From positions 1 to 5,084 of the forward strand of contig SLOR01000405.1 in NCBI GenBank assembly GCA_007132395.1: 5,084 bases of DNA. The letters are read 5' to 3'. The notes beneath the pieces are model-generated. The model worked only from the letters and a program-made list of their open reading frames with translations. It was not told the origin of the DNA and made no database searches. Position 1 is the stretch's first letter; each line of letters begins with the position of its first letter. The position numbers were made by a program, and so were the translations under genes. Positions 1 to 5,084 of the stretch are shown here, in pieces. This DNA comes from Bacteroidales bacterium (GTDB taxonomy: Bacteria; Bacteroidota; Bacteroidia; Bacteroidales; UBA7960).

Positions 1-103
1 ACCGGCTTTCTGGTATCTTTCTGTAATCTTGTTAAGGGCTTCGATGGCCAACATATCAGCCCCCAAGGCTTTCCTTGAAGTTAATAATTACCTCGTCGGG
101 GTC
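1..103 (-). pseudogene. Remnant of SulP-family anion transporter (STAS domain fragment), frameshifted, cut by window edge
   Basis: The reverse strand reads DPDEVIINFKESLG (from about 103 down to 62), then after a one-base shift ADMLAIEALNKITERYQKAG (60 down to 1). Joined, these resemble the STAS domain at the C-terminus of SulP sulfate/bicarbonate-type permeases, where an 'xDFKxSRVxDxSAIEALxKLxERYxKAGK' stretch is common. The shift falls in a run of five Cs (60-64); read without it, the first frame stops at a TGA (minus) at 56-58. The membrane domain that should precede STAS is absent: upstream there are only about 90 unassigned bases, then the tRNA terminator and tRNA. No promoter is visible. 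The piece is therefore read as a decayed 3' fragment. The part beyond position 1 is not visible, so a short downstream ORF could still start at the ATG at 52-54. Recognition is from remembered family patterns, not an alignment. Confidence 0.55.
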
Positions 104-193
104 ACAGGGGTGTGTTTTCAGATGGATCTGAGCTTGAGTAATACAGGAAGGCTTTACCCTTTCAGGGTGGTTTTAAGAGATGTATGGATACGT

Positions 194-235
194 AAAAAAA
201 AGTCCCGGCAATTCAATGAATTACCGGGACTTTTT
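194..235 (-). terminator. Intrinsic terminator of the tRNA-Met gene (possibly bidirectional)
   Basis: A 12-bp perfect stem (197-208 with 224-235, core AGTCCCGG/CCGGGACT) continues after one C·A mismatch (209/223) into a further 5 bp (210-214 with 218-222) with an AAT loop. On the minus strand the hairpin begins three bases after the tRNA 3' end and its stem runs into eight Ts (complement of A194-A201), a standard rho-independent layout. The plus-strand side also ends in five Ts, so it could stop transcription both ways. Confidence 0.85.
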
Positions 236-237
236 AG

Positions 238-311
238 TAGCGGGGACGAGAGTTGAACTCGTGACCTTCGGGTTATGAATCCGACGCTCTAACCACCTGA
301 GCTACCCCGCC
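238..311 (-). tRNA. tRNA-Met (CAU), elongator type
   Basis: The reverse strand folds as a complete 74-nt cloverleaf. The acceptor stem is GGCGGGG/CCCCGCT, with a G·U closing pair. The D arm is GCTC/GAGC with loop AGGTGGTTA. The anticodon stem is TCGGA/CCCGA with loop TTCATAA, the anticodon CAU lying at plus positions 275-277. The variable region is AGGTC, and the T arm is ACGAG/CTCGT with loop TTCAACT. The discriminator is A and the next bases are CTA, so CCA is not encoded. The last anticodon-stem pair (31-39) is an A·C mismatch. The body resembles elongator tRNA-Met; it lacks the three consecutive G-C pairs at the anticodon-stem base expected of an initiator. A lysidine-modified tRNA-Ile2, which also has a CAT gene anticodon, is not formally excluded. 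The gene has its own promoter and terminator. Confidence 0.93.
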
Positions 312-378
312 GTGTTTTAATAGACTAAAAGAACTTTTGCGTTCATGCAGGCGTTACCTGCCTTGGTTTTGAGTGGTG

Positions 379-407
379 CAAAAATAGTAAAGAATTTTAA
401 ATTACAA
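379..407 (-). promoter_or_regulatory. Bacteroidota-type promoter for tRNA-Met
   Basis: On the minus strand TATTTTTG (379-386) fits the -7 consensus TAnnTTTG exactly. A TTG (405-407) lies 18 bases upstream, close to the usual -33 spacing. Transcription should start near 372, giving a leader of about 60 nt before the tRNA. That leader can form two short hairpins (GCAGG/CCTGC at 347-361 and GAAC/GTTC at 330-343), possibly relevant to 5' processing. The permease gene upstream ends at 427 with no terminator between, so read-through into the tRNA is also possible. Confidence 0.7.
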
Positions 408-426
408 GAATTAATTAGTGAAAGTT

Positions 427-1344
427 TCAGGATTTTTCCTGCTCTGTCAACTCTTTCCTCTTTCTCAACTTTGCTATCTGTGTGAGCATCAGTCCCGAAA
501 TAACGATTATAATGCCCAGTATTTTGCTCAGGTCAATTTTTTCGCCAATCAAAAAATAAGAGAAAATGGCTGTACATACCGGTATGAGGTTGGCGAAAAT
601 GGATGTACGCGCTACGCCAATGTTTCTTACTGCTATTGTGTAAAACATAAATGCCAGGGTTGAGGCAAATATGGCCAGCTTCAGCAGGGCCCACACCAGT
701 TCGGGGGTTGGCTTAACTGTAACGAAATGACTAAAGTCGAAAATAAGAAACAGGGGAAGGAAAAAAATCGCCCCAAGGATGTTTTGTACCTTAATGATGG
801 TAGTTGATGAATACTTCATGGCCAGTTTTTTCAAAAAAACAATGTTTACCAGTGCCGACAATACCGCAAAAAACAACAACGCAACTCCCATTGGCGAAGC
901 ACTGAAACGGAATTCGAAATCAAGTACCATGATAGTAACCCCGAAAAAAGATATAATGAAACCGATGATGTTAATAAAGGCGAGTCTTTCACGAAATGCC
1001 ACATAGGCAAGGAAGGGTGTAAGCACCGGGATAGTTGCTATGATTACAGCTGCGATGGTGGGAGATACAAATTTTAACCCGAAACTTTCCCCGATAAAGT
1101 AACAGAAAGGGGAAAAGAAGGACAGTATTACAAAGGAAAGGTAATCCTCTTTTTTGATTTTTTCCTTTTTGCCGGTAAGGGTGAGGAAGATATACAGAAA
1201 TACAGAAGAAAGGCTTAATCGCAAAAACATGGTGGTAATGGGCTCGTAGTATTCAAAAACCACCTTCATCCACACGTACGATATTCCCCAAAAGGCCACG
1301 GCAAGCAGTGTGAGCAGGTAAACAAGGTAAATGTTTTTTTGCAT
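427..1344 (-). CDS. EamA/DMT-superfamily inner-membrane permease, 10 TM
   Basis: This is a 305-residue protein of the drug/metabolite transporter superfamily, which exports metabolites or drugs, or imports small solutes, across the inner membrane; the substrate cannot be told from sequence. About ten hydrophobic helices are visible (near 6-26, 35-55, 68-85, 96-117, 122-142, 152-171, 184-203, 216-236, 246-266 and 274-291), forming two EamA repeats. Each repeat ends its fourth helix with the family's Pro-rich stretch followed by an acidic turn: FRERL at 117-121 and IGEKI at 266-270. The N-terminal pattern AFWGISYVWMK and the basic C-terminal tail (KLRKRK, 292-297) are also typical, and length is normal (about 300). 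The ATG at 1344 precedes the first helix directly and has no Shine-Dalgarno sequence, only an AT-rich leader. The gene diverges from the START-like gene across a spacer with two Fur-like sites, so metal-linked control is possible but unproven. Confidence 0.93.
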   Translation of the reverse strand: MQKNIYLVYLLTLLAVAFWGISYVWMKVVFEYYEPITTMFLRLSLSSVFLYIFLTLTGKKEKIKKEDYLSFVILSFFSPFCYFIGESFGLKFVSPTIAAVIIATIPVLTPFLAYVAFRERLAFINIIGFIISFFGVTIMVLDFEFRFSASPMGVALLFFAVLSALVNIVFLKKLAMKYSSTTIIKVQNILGAIFFLPLFLIFDFSHFVTVKPTPELVWALLKLAIFASTLAFMFYTIAVRNIGVARTSIFANLIPVCTAIFSYFLIGEKIDLSKILGIIIVISGLMLTQIAKLRKRKELTEQEKS

Positions 1345-1366
1345 TTTCTATGGTTAAAAGAAAGCG

Positions 1367-1374
1367 CAAACCTA
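1367..1374 (-). promoter_or_regulatory. -7 element, probable promoter of the permease gene
   Basis: The minus strand reads TAGGTTTG, an exact fit to TAnnTTTG, with its downstream end 22 bases before the permease ATG, so the leader would be about 15 nt. No clear TTTG is seen at the -33 distance; that place is occupied by the inverted repeat at 1388-1402, so an activator or an atypical -33 would be needed. Confidence 0.5.
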
Positions 1375-1387
1375 CACAATTTTTCAT

Positions 1388-1402
1388 TGCCTGAGGCAGG
1401 CA
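1388..1402. repeat. Short perfect inverted repeat in the divergent spacer
   Basis: TGCCTG-AGG-CAGGCA forms a 6-bp perfect stem with a 3-base loop. It lies where the -33 box of the permease promoter would be, so it may be an operator. It has no T-run after it on either strand, so it is not a convincing terminator. Function unknown. Confidence 0.4.
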
Positions 1403-1416
1403 TAATTGGAAAAAAT

Positions 1417-1431
1417 GAGAATGATTTCCAC
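1417..1431. promoter_or_regulatory. Fur-box-like site 1
   Basis: TGAGAATGATTTCCA matches 11 of 14 defined positions of the 7-1-7 Fur box TGATAATnATTATCA. It lies 42 bases upstream of the permease -7 element. It is related in sequence to the second site at 1481-1495 (11 of 15 bases identical in direct orientation). This is a pattern match by eye; AT-rich spacers give chance matches, so confidence is limited. Confidence 0.35.
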
Positions 1432-1480
1432 AAGTAAAAAGTTAAAATAAACCGGACGAAATAGTGGTGTACATTTCATA

Positions 1481-1495
1481 TGATAATCATTCCCT
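1481..1495. promoter_or_regulatory. Fur-box-like site 2
   Basis: TGATAATCATTCCCT contains the full left half-site TGATAAT plus ATT and also matches 11 of 14 defined Fur-box positions. Its start is 64 bases (about six helical turns) from that of site 1, so both would lie on the same DNA face. It could serve either the permease or the START-like gene. Confidence 0.35.
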
Positions 1496-1578
1496 TATGT
1501 GCTGTTTTTTCTGCCTGTGTTGTTAATAAGTGGTTGAAAAATATTATAGCAAAAACCAAGCTATAGGTGTTTTTTTTG

Positions 1579-1586
1579 TATATTGC
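1579..1586 (+). promoter_or_regulatory. Possible -7 element for the START-like gene
   Basis: TATATTGC follows a T-run and resembles TAnnTTTG with one T missing. It would give a leader of roughly 25 nt before the ATG at 1619. No matching -33 box is seen, so this is a weak assignment. Confidence 0.25.
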
Positions 1587-1618
1587 ACAAAAGCGATAGT
1601 TCCTTAAAATATTTGGAT

Positions 1619-2002
1619 ATGACGCCCTTAAACAGATTTACATTGGAGTTTCCTATTAAAGCATCTCCAAAACTGATTTATACCCTTATAAGTACAGCCG
1701 AAGGCTTGGCCCGTTGGTTTGCTGATAAAGTTACTGTGGATGATAACCACTTTCATTTTTACTGGGAGGGCAGTGAGCAGTCTGCAAAGCTTATAGAGTC
1801 CAAGGAACCGGAGATGGTTAGGTTTGAGTGGACAGATGACTTTCACGAAGGCTTCATCCTTGAAATGAAAATTACCCATGAACCGGTGTCCGGCGAATCG
1901 GCTCTAATTATAAGCGATTATGCCGAATCTTCGGATATGGAGTTTACACAAATGTGGTGGACCACCCAGTTGGGTCGCTTGCAAAGGAATTTTAACAGCT
2001 GA
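1619..2002 (+). CDS. START-like (SRPBCC-fold) domain protein, Bacteroidota type
   Basis: This is a 127-residue soluble protein without signal peptide or membrane segment. It reads as a single small START-like/AHSA1-type helix-grip domain. It opens with a strand ('RFTLEFPIKASPKLIYTLIS', about 6-25), followed by the helix and turn 'GLARWFADKV' (29-38), beta strands with 'FHFYWEGSEQSAKLI' (45-59) and 'VRFEWTDD' (67-74), the strand 'ALIISDYAE' (95-103), and a C-terminal helix containing MWW (112-114). The order and 'W[FE]AD..V...F.F.W.GSEQ.A' pattern fit a conserved Bacteroidota family whose ligand and role I do not know; SRPBCC proteins usually bind a hydrophobic ligand in the cavity. A TTG at 1583 would add 12 residues, but the ATG at 1619 fits the family start and is preferred. 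The gene is probably monocistronic: divergent from the permease and convergent with the PLP enzyme. Confidence 0.85.
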   Translation: MTPLNRFTLEFPIKASPKLIYTLISTAEGLARWFADKVTVDDNHFHFYWEGSEQSAKLIESKEPEMVRFEWTDDFHEGFILEMKITHEPVSGESALIISDYAESSDMEFTQMWWTTQLGRLQRNFNS

Positions 2003-2032
2003 TGTTGTTACTTCTCAGGGGAAAACAAAATA

Positions 2033-3520
2033 CTACAATGGAGGCGCCTCCAGCTTAAACCAGTCTTTTACAAAATCAGTATAATCTTCGGGTGCTTTGT
2101 AGTGCTTGAATTCATTGGTTTTTGGATTATACCTGTAGTCCTTAACCCACTTTTCATGGTTTTGGCGAATGTCTTTAAGCGCTTCCATAATGAACAGAAG
2201 CTCCTGGTCTGTCATTGTAGGATGTAGGGAAAGTCTTATCCAGCCAGGTTTCTCAGATAGGTCTCCTGTATTTATTTTCGTGGTAATACTTCTGGAGTGC
2301 TCATAACTCACATCAAGAAGAAAATGTCCGTAGGTGCCTGCGCATGCACAACCCCCTCTTGCCTGAATTCCATACCTGTCGTTGAGCAACTTAACCCCGA
2401 GGTTGTAATGGATGTTTTCGAAATAGAAGGAAATTACACCTAATCGGTCGCGGGTATTATCGGCCAGCATTCTTAAGCCGGGTATATTATCAAGTTCGCG
2501 AAAGGCAATGTCCAGCAGCTGATTTTCGCGTTTGTGAATATTTTCCACGCCCATCTGGTCTTTCAGGTTGATAGCCAGGGCGGTTTTTATGGTTTGAAGA
2601 AATCCGGGGGTTCCTCCATCTTCTCTCATCTCAATATTATCGATATACTTATATTCGCCCCAGGGGTTGGTCCAGTCCACGGTCCCACCACCGGGATTGT
2701 CAGGAACCTGTGAATTGTAAATGGACGAATCAAAGATAAGTACTCCGGGTGTAGCCGGGCCGCCCAGGAATTTATGGGGCGAAAACATGATGGCATCCAG
2801 TTTCTCCATTGGATCGTCGGGGTGCATGTTGATCTCGTCATAGGGGGCCGATGCGGCATAATCAATAAAGCAAACGCCTCCATTCTCATGCATAATACGG
2901 GCCAGCTCGTGTACAGGTGTTCTTATGCCGGTAACATTACTGCATGCGGTAAAAGAGCCGATTTTCAGTTTTCGGTCTTTATGCTTCTCCAATTCTTTGC
3001 GCAATTCATCGGTATCGATGAGCATGTTTTCGCCGGGATTTATAACAACCACATCGGCAATGGTTTCAAACCATGAGGTATGGTTGGAGTGATGCTCCAT
3101 GTGCGAAATAAACACCACAGGTTTTTCGGCATTCTGCATGCATTTGCCTGCAGATAGTTTTCCGCAGATGCGCAATCCGAGTATTCTTTGAAATTTGTTG
3201 ATTACCGTAGTCATGCCACTGCCTGCCGTAATTATTACATCCTGCGGACCGGCATTTACATGTTCCTTAATTTTTTTGTGGGCATAATGGTAGGCATTGG
3301 TCATCAGCGTACCTGTTTCACTGGCTTCTGTATGGGTATTCCCTACAAAAGGACCGAATTTTTCCTGCAAGGTCCGTTCAATGGGTTCGTAAAGCCTGCC
3401 ACTGGCAATCCAGTCAGCATATACCAATTTCTGAATACCGTAAGGAGATACAAAGGTTTGATCGATCCCGATAATGTTTTTCCTGAATTTCTCGAAATAC
3501 TTTTCGTTGGCTTCCATCAT
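2033..3520 (-). CDS. Class V aminotransferase-fold PLP enzyme, SufS/cysteine desulfurase-like
   Basis: This is a 495-residue cytoplasmic PLP enzyme of fold type I. Visible landmarks, in order, are: AGSGMTT (99-105, phosphate-binding turn); MEHHSN (141-146, with the His that stacks on PLP); FTACSNVTG (190-198); CFIDYAASAPY (217-227), where D220 should bind the pyridine nitrogen; FSPHKFLGG (246-254), where K250 is the Schiff-base lysine; GGGT (277-280); GGTPG (302-306); and ARGGCACAGTYGH (387-399). In the last, R388 aligns with the substrate-carboxylate Arg of SufS and C393 with its persulfide Cys (C364), so removal of sulfur or selenium from cysteine-like substrates is plausible. It is longer than SufS (about 406), with an extra tail (about 453-495). 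No sufBCD or isc genes are adjacent, so a housekeeping Fe-S role is not shown; the substrate is unknown. Two tandem ATGs (3520, 3517) could start it. An ATG-CTA-TGA mini-ORF (from 3525) overlaps the start, and CACATTTG at 3538-3545 is a weak -7 candidate. Confidence 0.92.
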   Translation of the reverse strand: MMEANEKYFEKFRKNIIGIDQTFVSPYGIQKLVYADWIASGRLYEPIERTLQEKFGPFVGNTHTEASETGTLMTNAYHYAHKKIKEHVNAGPQDVIITAGSGMTTVINKFQRILGLRICGKLSAGKCMQNAEKPVVFISHMEHHSNHTSWFETIADVVVINPGENMLIDTDELRKELEKHKDRKLKIGSFTACSNVTGIRTPVHELARIMHENGGVCFIDYAASAPYDEINMHPDDPMEKLDAIMFSPHKFLGGPATPGVLIFDSSIYNSQVPDNPGGGTVDWTNPWGEYKYIDNIEMREDGGTPGFLQTIKTALAINLKDQMGVENIHKRENQLLDIAFRELDNIPGLRMLADNTRDRLGVISFYFENIHYNLGVKLLNDRYGIQARGGCACAGTYGHFLLDVSYEHSRSITTKINTGDLSEKPGWIRLSLHPTMTDQELLFIMEALKDIRQNHEKWVKDYRYNPKTNEFKHYKAPEDYTDFVKDWFKLEAPPL

Positions 3521-3991
3521 AGCATTTAATTTTGCTGCAAATGTGCAAAAAAAAAATGAATACCCTTTCTGAAAAATACGTGATTTTGAAAACCTTTATT
3601 CCGGTTATACCCTATTTCTCAAATTATTATCATTGCAATTATTGAAAAATTAAAATATATAAGTAATTGAATATAAAAAGGATTACCCTTTTGCAAACTA
3701 TTTTGTTTTACCGAAAAAAAAGTAGTTTTAAGTAAGGGTTAATTTTTTTAAACAATAAGGTATTTCTTCAATAAATACTACTTTTATCTGTTATTATAAT
3801 CCACGGGTGATGATAAATCTCAGCGTATTTATTTTTTCCGATACAATTGTTTTACTTTTGATGGTAAAAAATTAAACAAAATATTTTCAACTACTGTTTA
3901 AGATGTAAAAAGGAAGAAACTGGGAAGTTAGAGAGGTATAATTTTTGTGTAAACTATTTTAGTCTTAATCCTTGTGCAAAATAATAGATCT
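3521..3991. other. AT-rich divergent intergenic spacer
   Basis: These 471 bases between the PLP enzyme (minus) and the peptidase (plus) hold no convincing ORF or RNA gene. They are very rich in A/T runs. Visible structure: the palindrome TTTGCTGCAAA just upstream of the PLP gene; TACCCT motifs at 3561, 3608 and 3684, with an inverted relative (TAAGGGTTA) at 3733-3741; a 9-bp inverted repeat AAAAGTAGT (3718-3726) / ACTACTTTT (3777-3785); and a -7 element at 3853. The length allows more than one promoter, or an unrecognised small RNA. Confidence 0.6.
3853..3860 (+). promoter_or_regulatory. -7 element, candidate promoter of the peptidase gene
   Basis: TACTTTTG fits TAnnTTTG exactly. The -33 region is a T-run (TTTTTTCC near 3832-3839) without a clear TTTG. 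Transcription from here would leave a leader of about 125 nt before the ATG at 3992. A second, poorer match (AATTTTTG, 3940-3947) lies closer to the gene. Confidence 0.4.
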
Positions 3992-5084
3992 ATGTGCAGA
4001 ATAAATTTCCGTAAAGGCAATGTTTTATCAAGCCTTAAAATATTGCCGGTTTTTTTGCTGATTTTCCTTTTGGCAGATGTGTCTACGGCTTATGGCCAAT
4101 ATTTTGGCCGCAACAAACCAAGTTACAGAAGTTTTGACTTCCAGGTGTATGAATCACCTAATTTTACCATTTATCATTATTTTGAGAATGATTCAGTGGT
4201 AAATGCCCTTGCCAACTCTTTTGAAAAATGGTACATCCGCCATCAGCAGTTGTTTAAAGATACCTTTGAGCAACCCAGTCCTATCCTCATTTACCAGAAT
4301 CACCCCGAATTCCAGCAGACTACCGCCATTGGAGGTATGATCGGCATTGGCACCCAGGGTGTAACTGAAGCACTGAAAAACAGGGTGGTGATACCCGTAT
4401 TGGAAACCAATGCCCAAACGGATCACGTTATTGGCCATGAGCTGGTACACGTATTTCACTTCAGAGCACTTTTTGTAGATGACTCCCTGTCGCTGAATTC
4501 ATTGCGGAACCTGCCCCTGTGGCTGGTGGAAGGTATGGCCGAGTATTTCTCCATCGGAAGTACCGATGCTCATACTTCCATGATAATTCGTGATGCAGTA
4601 ATAAGAGATGATTTTCCTTCCCTAAGAGATATGACCCGAAATTACTCCTACAACCCTTACCGGTATGGTCATTCTTTTGTGGCTTTCGTGGGAAGGACCT
4701 GGGGTGATGATGTTATTGTGCCCCTGTACAGAGAAACAGCCAAGTTTGGCTACGAAAGAGCCATTGAGCGTGTAATCGGGTTAAATGCCAACACGGTATC
4801 CGACCTTTGGAAAAGTGCTACCTATTCTCATTTTAAGGATTTTCTTGCCGACTCAGCAATGCTTGACGCCACAGGTCGCAGACTTATTGATATTGATAAT
4901 GCAGGTGATATTAATATATCTCCTTCATTGAGTCCTGATGGCAAGTTCATTGCTTTTTTTTCGGAGAAGGACCTTTTCTCTCTGGATTTATTCCTGGCCG
5001 ATGCCGAATCGGGAAGAATTATCCGTAAGCTTTCCAGTACCACACGCAACTCCGACATTGATGCATTTAACTTTTTTGAATCGG
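3992..5084 (+). CDS. Exported gluzincin metallopeptidase with TolB/WD40-like propeller, 3' end beyond window
   Basis: The first 364 residues are visible. A basic start and hydrophobic core (about 16-28), followed by STAYG-QYF, form a Sec signal peptide with likely cleavage after G35. The mature N-terminus (about 45-290) is a peptidase-MA-like domain: GHELVHVFHF gives the HExxH zinc motif (H149, E150, H153), and LWLVEGMAEYFS supplies the third ligand, E180, 27 residues later, the gluzincin arrangement. All catalytic residues are present, so activity is expected. From about 305 the sequence becomes a propeller blade (INISPSLSPDGKFIAFFSE, then LFLADAESGRIIRKL), the PD40/TolB repeat type, and more blades should follow. 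The protein probably acts in the periplasm or at the outer membrane; its substrate is unknown. The ATG at 3992 is the only in-frame ATG after the upstream stop at 3950 and directly precedes the signal peptide; there is no Shine-Dalgarno sequence. The gene stands alone, divergent from the PLP enzyme. A protein that has lost peptidase activity is less likely given the intact motif. Confidence 0.9.
   Translation, partial: MCRINFRKGNVLSSLKILPVFLLIFLLADVSTAYGQYFGRNKPSYRSFDFQVYESPNFTIYHYFENDSVVNALANSFEKWYIRHQQLFKDTFEQPSPILIYQNHPEFQQTTAIGGMIGIGTQGVTEALKNRVVIPVLETNAQTDHVIGHELVHVFHFRALFVDDSLSLNSLRNLPLWLVEGMAEYFSIGSTDAHTSMIIRDAVIRDDFPSLRDMTRNYSYNPYRYGHSFVAFVGRTWGDDVIVPLYRETAKFGYERAIERVIGLNANTVSDLWKSATYSHFKDFLADSAMLDATGRRLIDIDNAGDINISPSLSPDGKFIAFFSEKDLFSLDLFLADAESGRIIRKLSSTTRNSDIDAFNFFES

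Noticed and set aside
29..256. Plus-strand reading frame of 75 residues at the left edge
   Set aside because: It runs through the tRNA terminator hairpin and into the tRNA 3' end and is antisense to the SulP remnant, so it cannot be a real gene.
418..663. Plus-strand reading frame of 81 residues antisense to the permease
   Set aside because: It lies almost wholly within the well-supported permease gene in the opposite frame, with a Cys/Tyr/Asn-rich composition and no recognisable domain. The same argument removes the plus-strand frame at 779-1006.
1608..1615. AATATTTG as a -7 promoter box for the START-like gene
   Set aside because: Its first position mismatches the consensus, the nearest TTG is 22 bases away, and transcription would begin inside the coding sequence.
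1583..1618. Upstream TTG start for the START-like protein
   Set aside because: It would add 12 polar residues not expected in the family and would overlap the candidate -7 element; the ATG at 1619 begins right before the first conserved strand.
2039..2052. Perfect 14-bp palindrome TGGAGGCGCCTCCA just after the START-like gene, as a terminator
   Set aside because: It lies inside the last codons of the PLP enzyme, has no loop of its own and no following T-run, so it does not meet the pattern of an intrinsic terminator. It encodes the EAPP end of that protein.
2774..3529. Plus-strand frames (2774-3076, 3188-3529) and a minus-strand frame (2626-2889) inside the PLP enzyme region
   Set aside because: All are shadows of the 495-residue enzyme, whose catalytic motifs are continuous across them.
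4193..5058. Minus-strand frames at 4193-4459 and 4828-5058
   Set aside because: They are antisense to the peptidase gene, whose zinc motif and propeller reading are unambiguous in the plus frame.

Overview
The window looks like chromosomal DNA of a member of the Bacteroidota, probably an environmental Bacteroidales/Marinilabiliales-type organism; the exact lineage cannot be fixed from the sequence. Four things support this. There are promoter elements of the TAnnTTTG (-7) type. None of the four start codons has a recognisable Shine-Dalgarno sequence, and their leaders are AT-rich. The tRNA gene lacks an encoded CCA. The window also carries a small START-like protein of a kind I associate with Bacteroidota, and a gluzincin peptidase joined to a TolB-like propeller.

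Layout, left to right. Positions 1-103 (minus) hold a decayed piece of a SulP-type anion transporter: only part of the STAS domain remains, and a one-base frameshift interrupts it. Positions 194-311 hold an elongator tRNA-Met(CAU) gene on the minus strand, followed by a long hairpin terminator and preceded by a good Bacteroidota promoter (379-407). Positions 427-1344 (minus) encode a 10-TM EamA/DMT-superfamily permease. A 274-base divergent spacer (1345-1618) follows. It holds a -7 element for the permease, a short inverted repeat and two similar Fur-box-like 15-mers about 64 bases apart. Positions 1619-2002 (plus) encode a 127-residue START-like (SRPBCC fold) protein. It converges, with a 30-base gap, on a 495-residue class V PLP-dependent aminotransferase/cysteine desulfurase-like enzyme (2033-3520, minus). 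An AT-rich spacer of 471 bases (3521-3991) then separates that gene from a divergent, exported gluzincin metallopeptidase with a TolB/WD40-like propeller (3992 onward, plus), which runs off the right edge.

The genes do not form one obvious operon or pathway. They are single genes in alternating orientation, typical of ordinary chromosome. I see no CRISPR array, insertion sequence, phage module, toxin-antitoxin pair or clear novel multi-gene system. The items most worth a second look are the SulP remnant beside the tRNA 3' end, the paired Fur-like sites, the C-x-C active-site loop and extended tail of the PLP enzyme, and the motif-rich spacer ahead of the peptidase gene.
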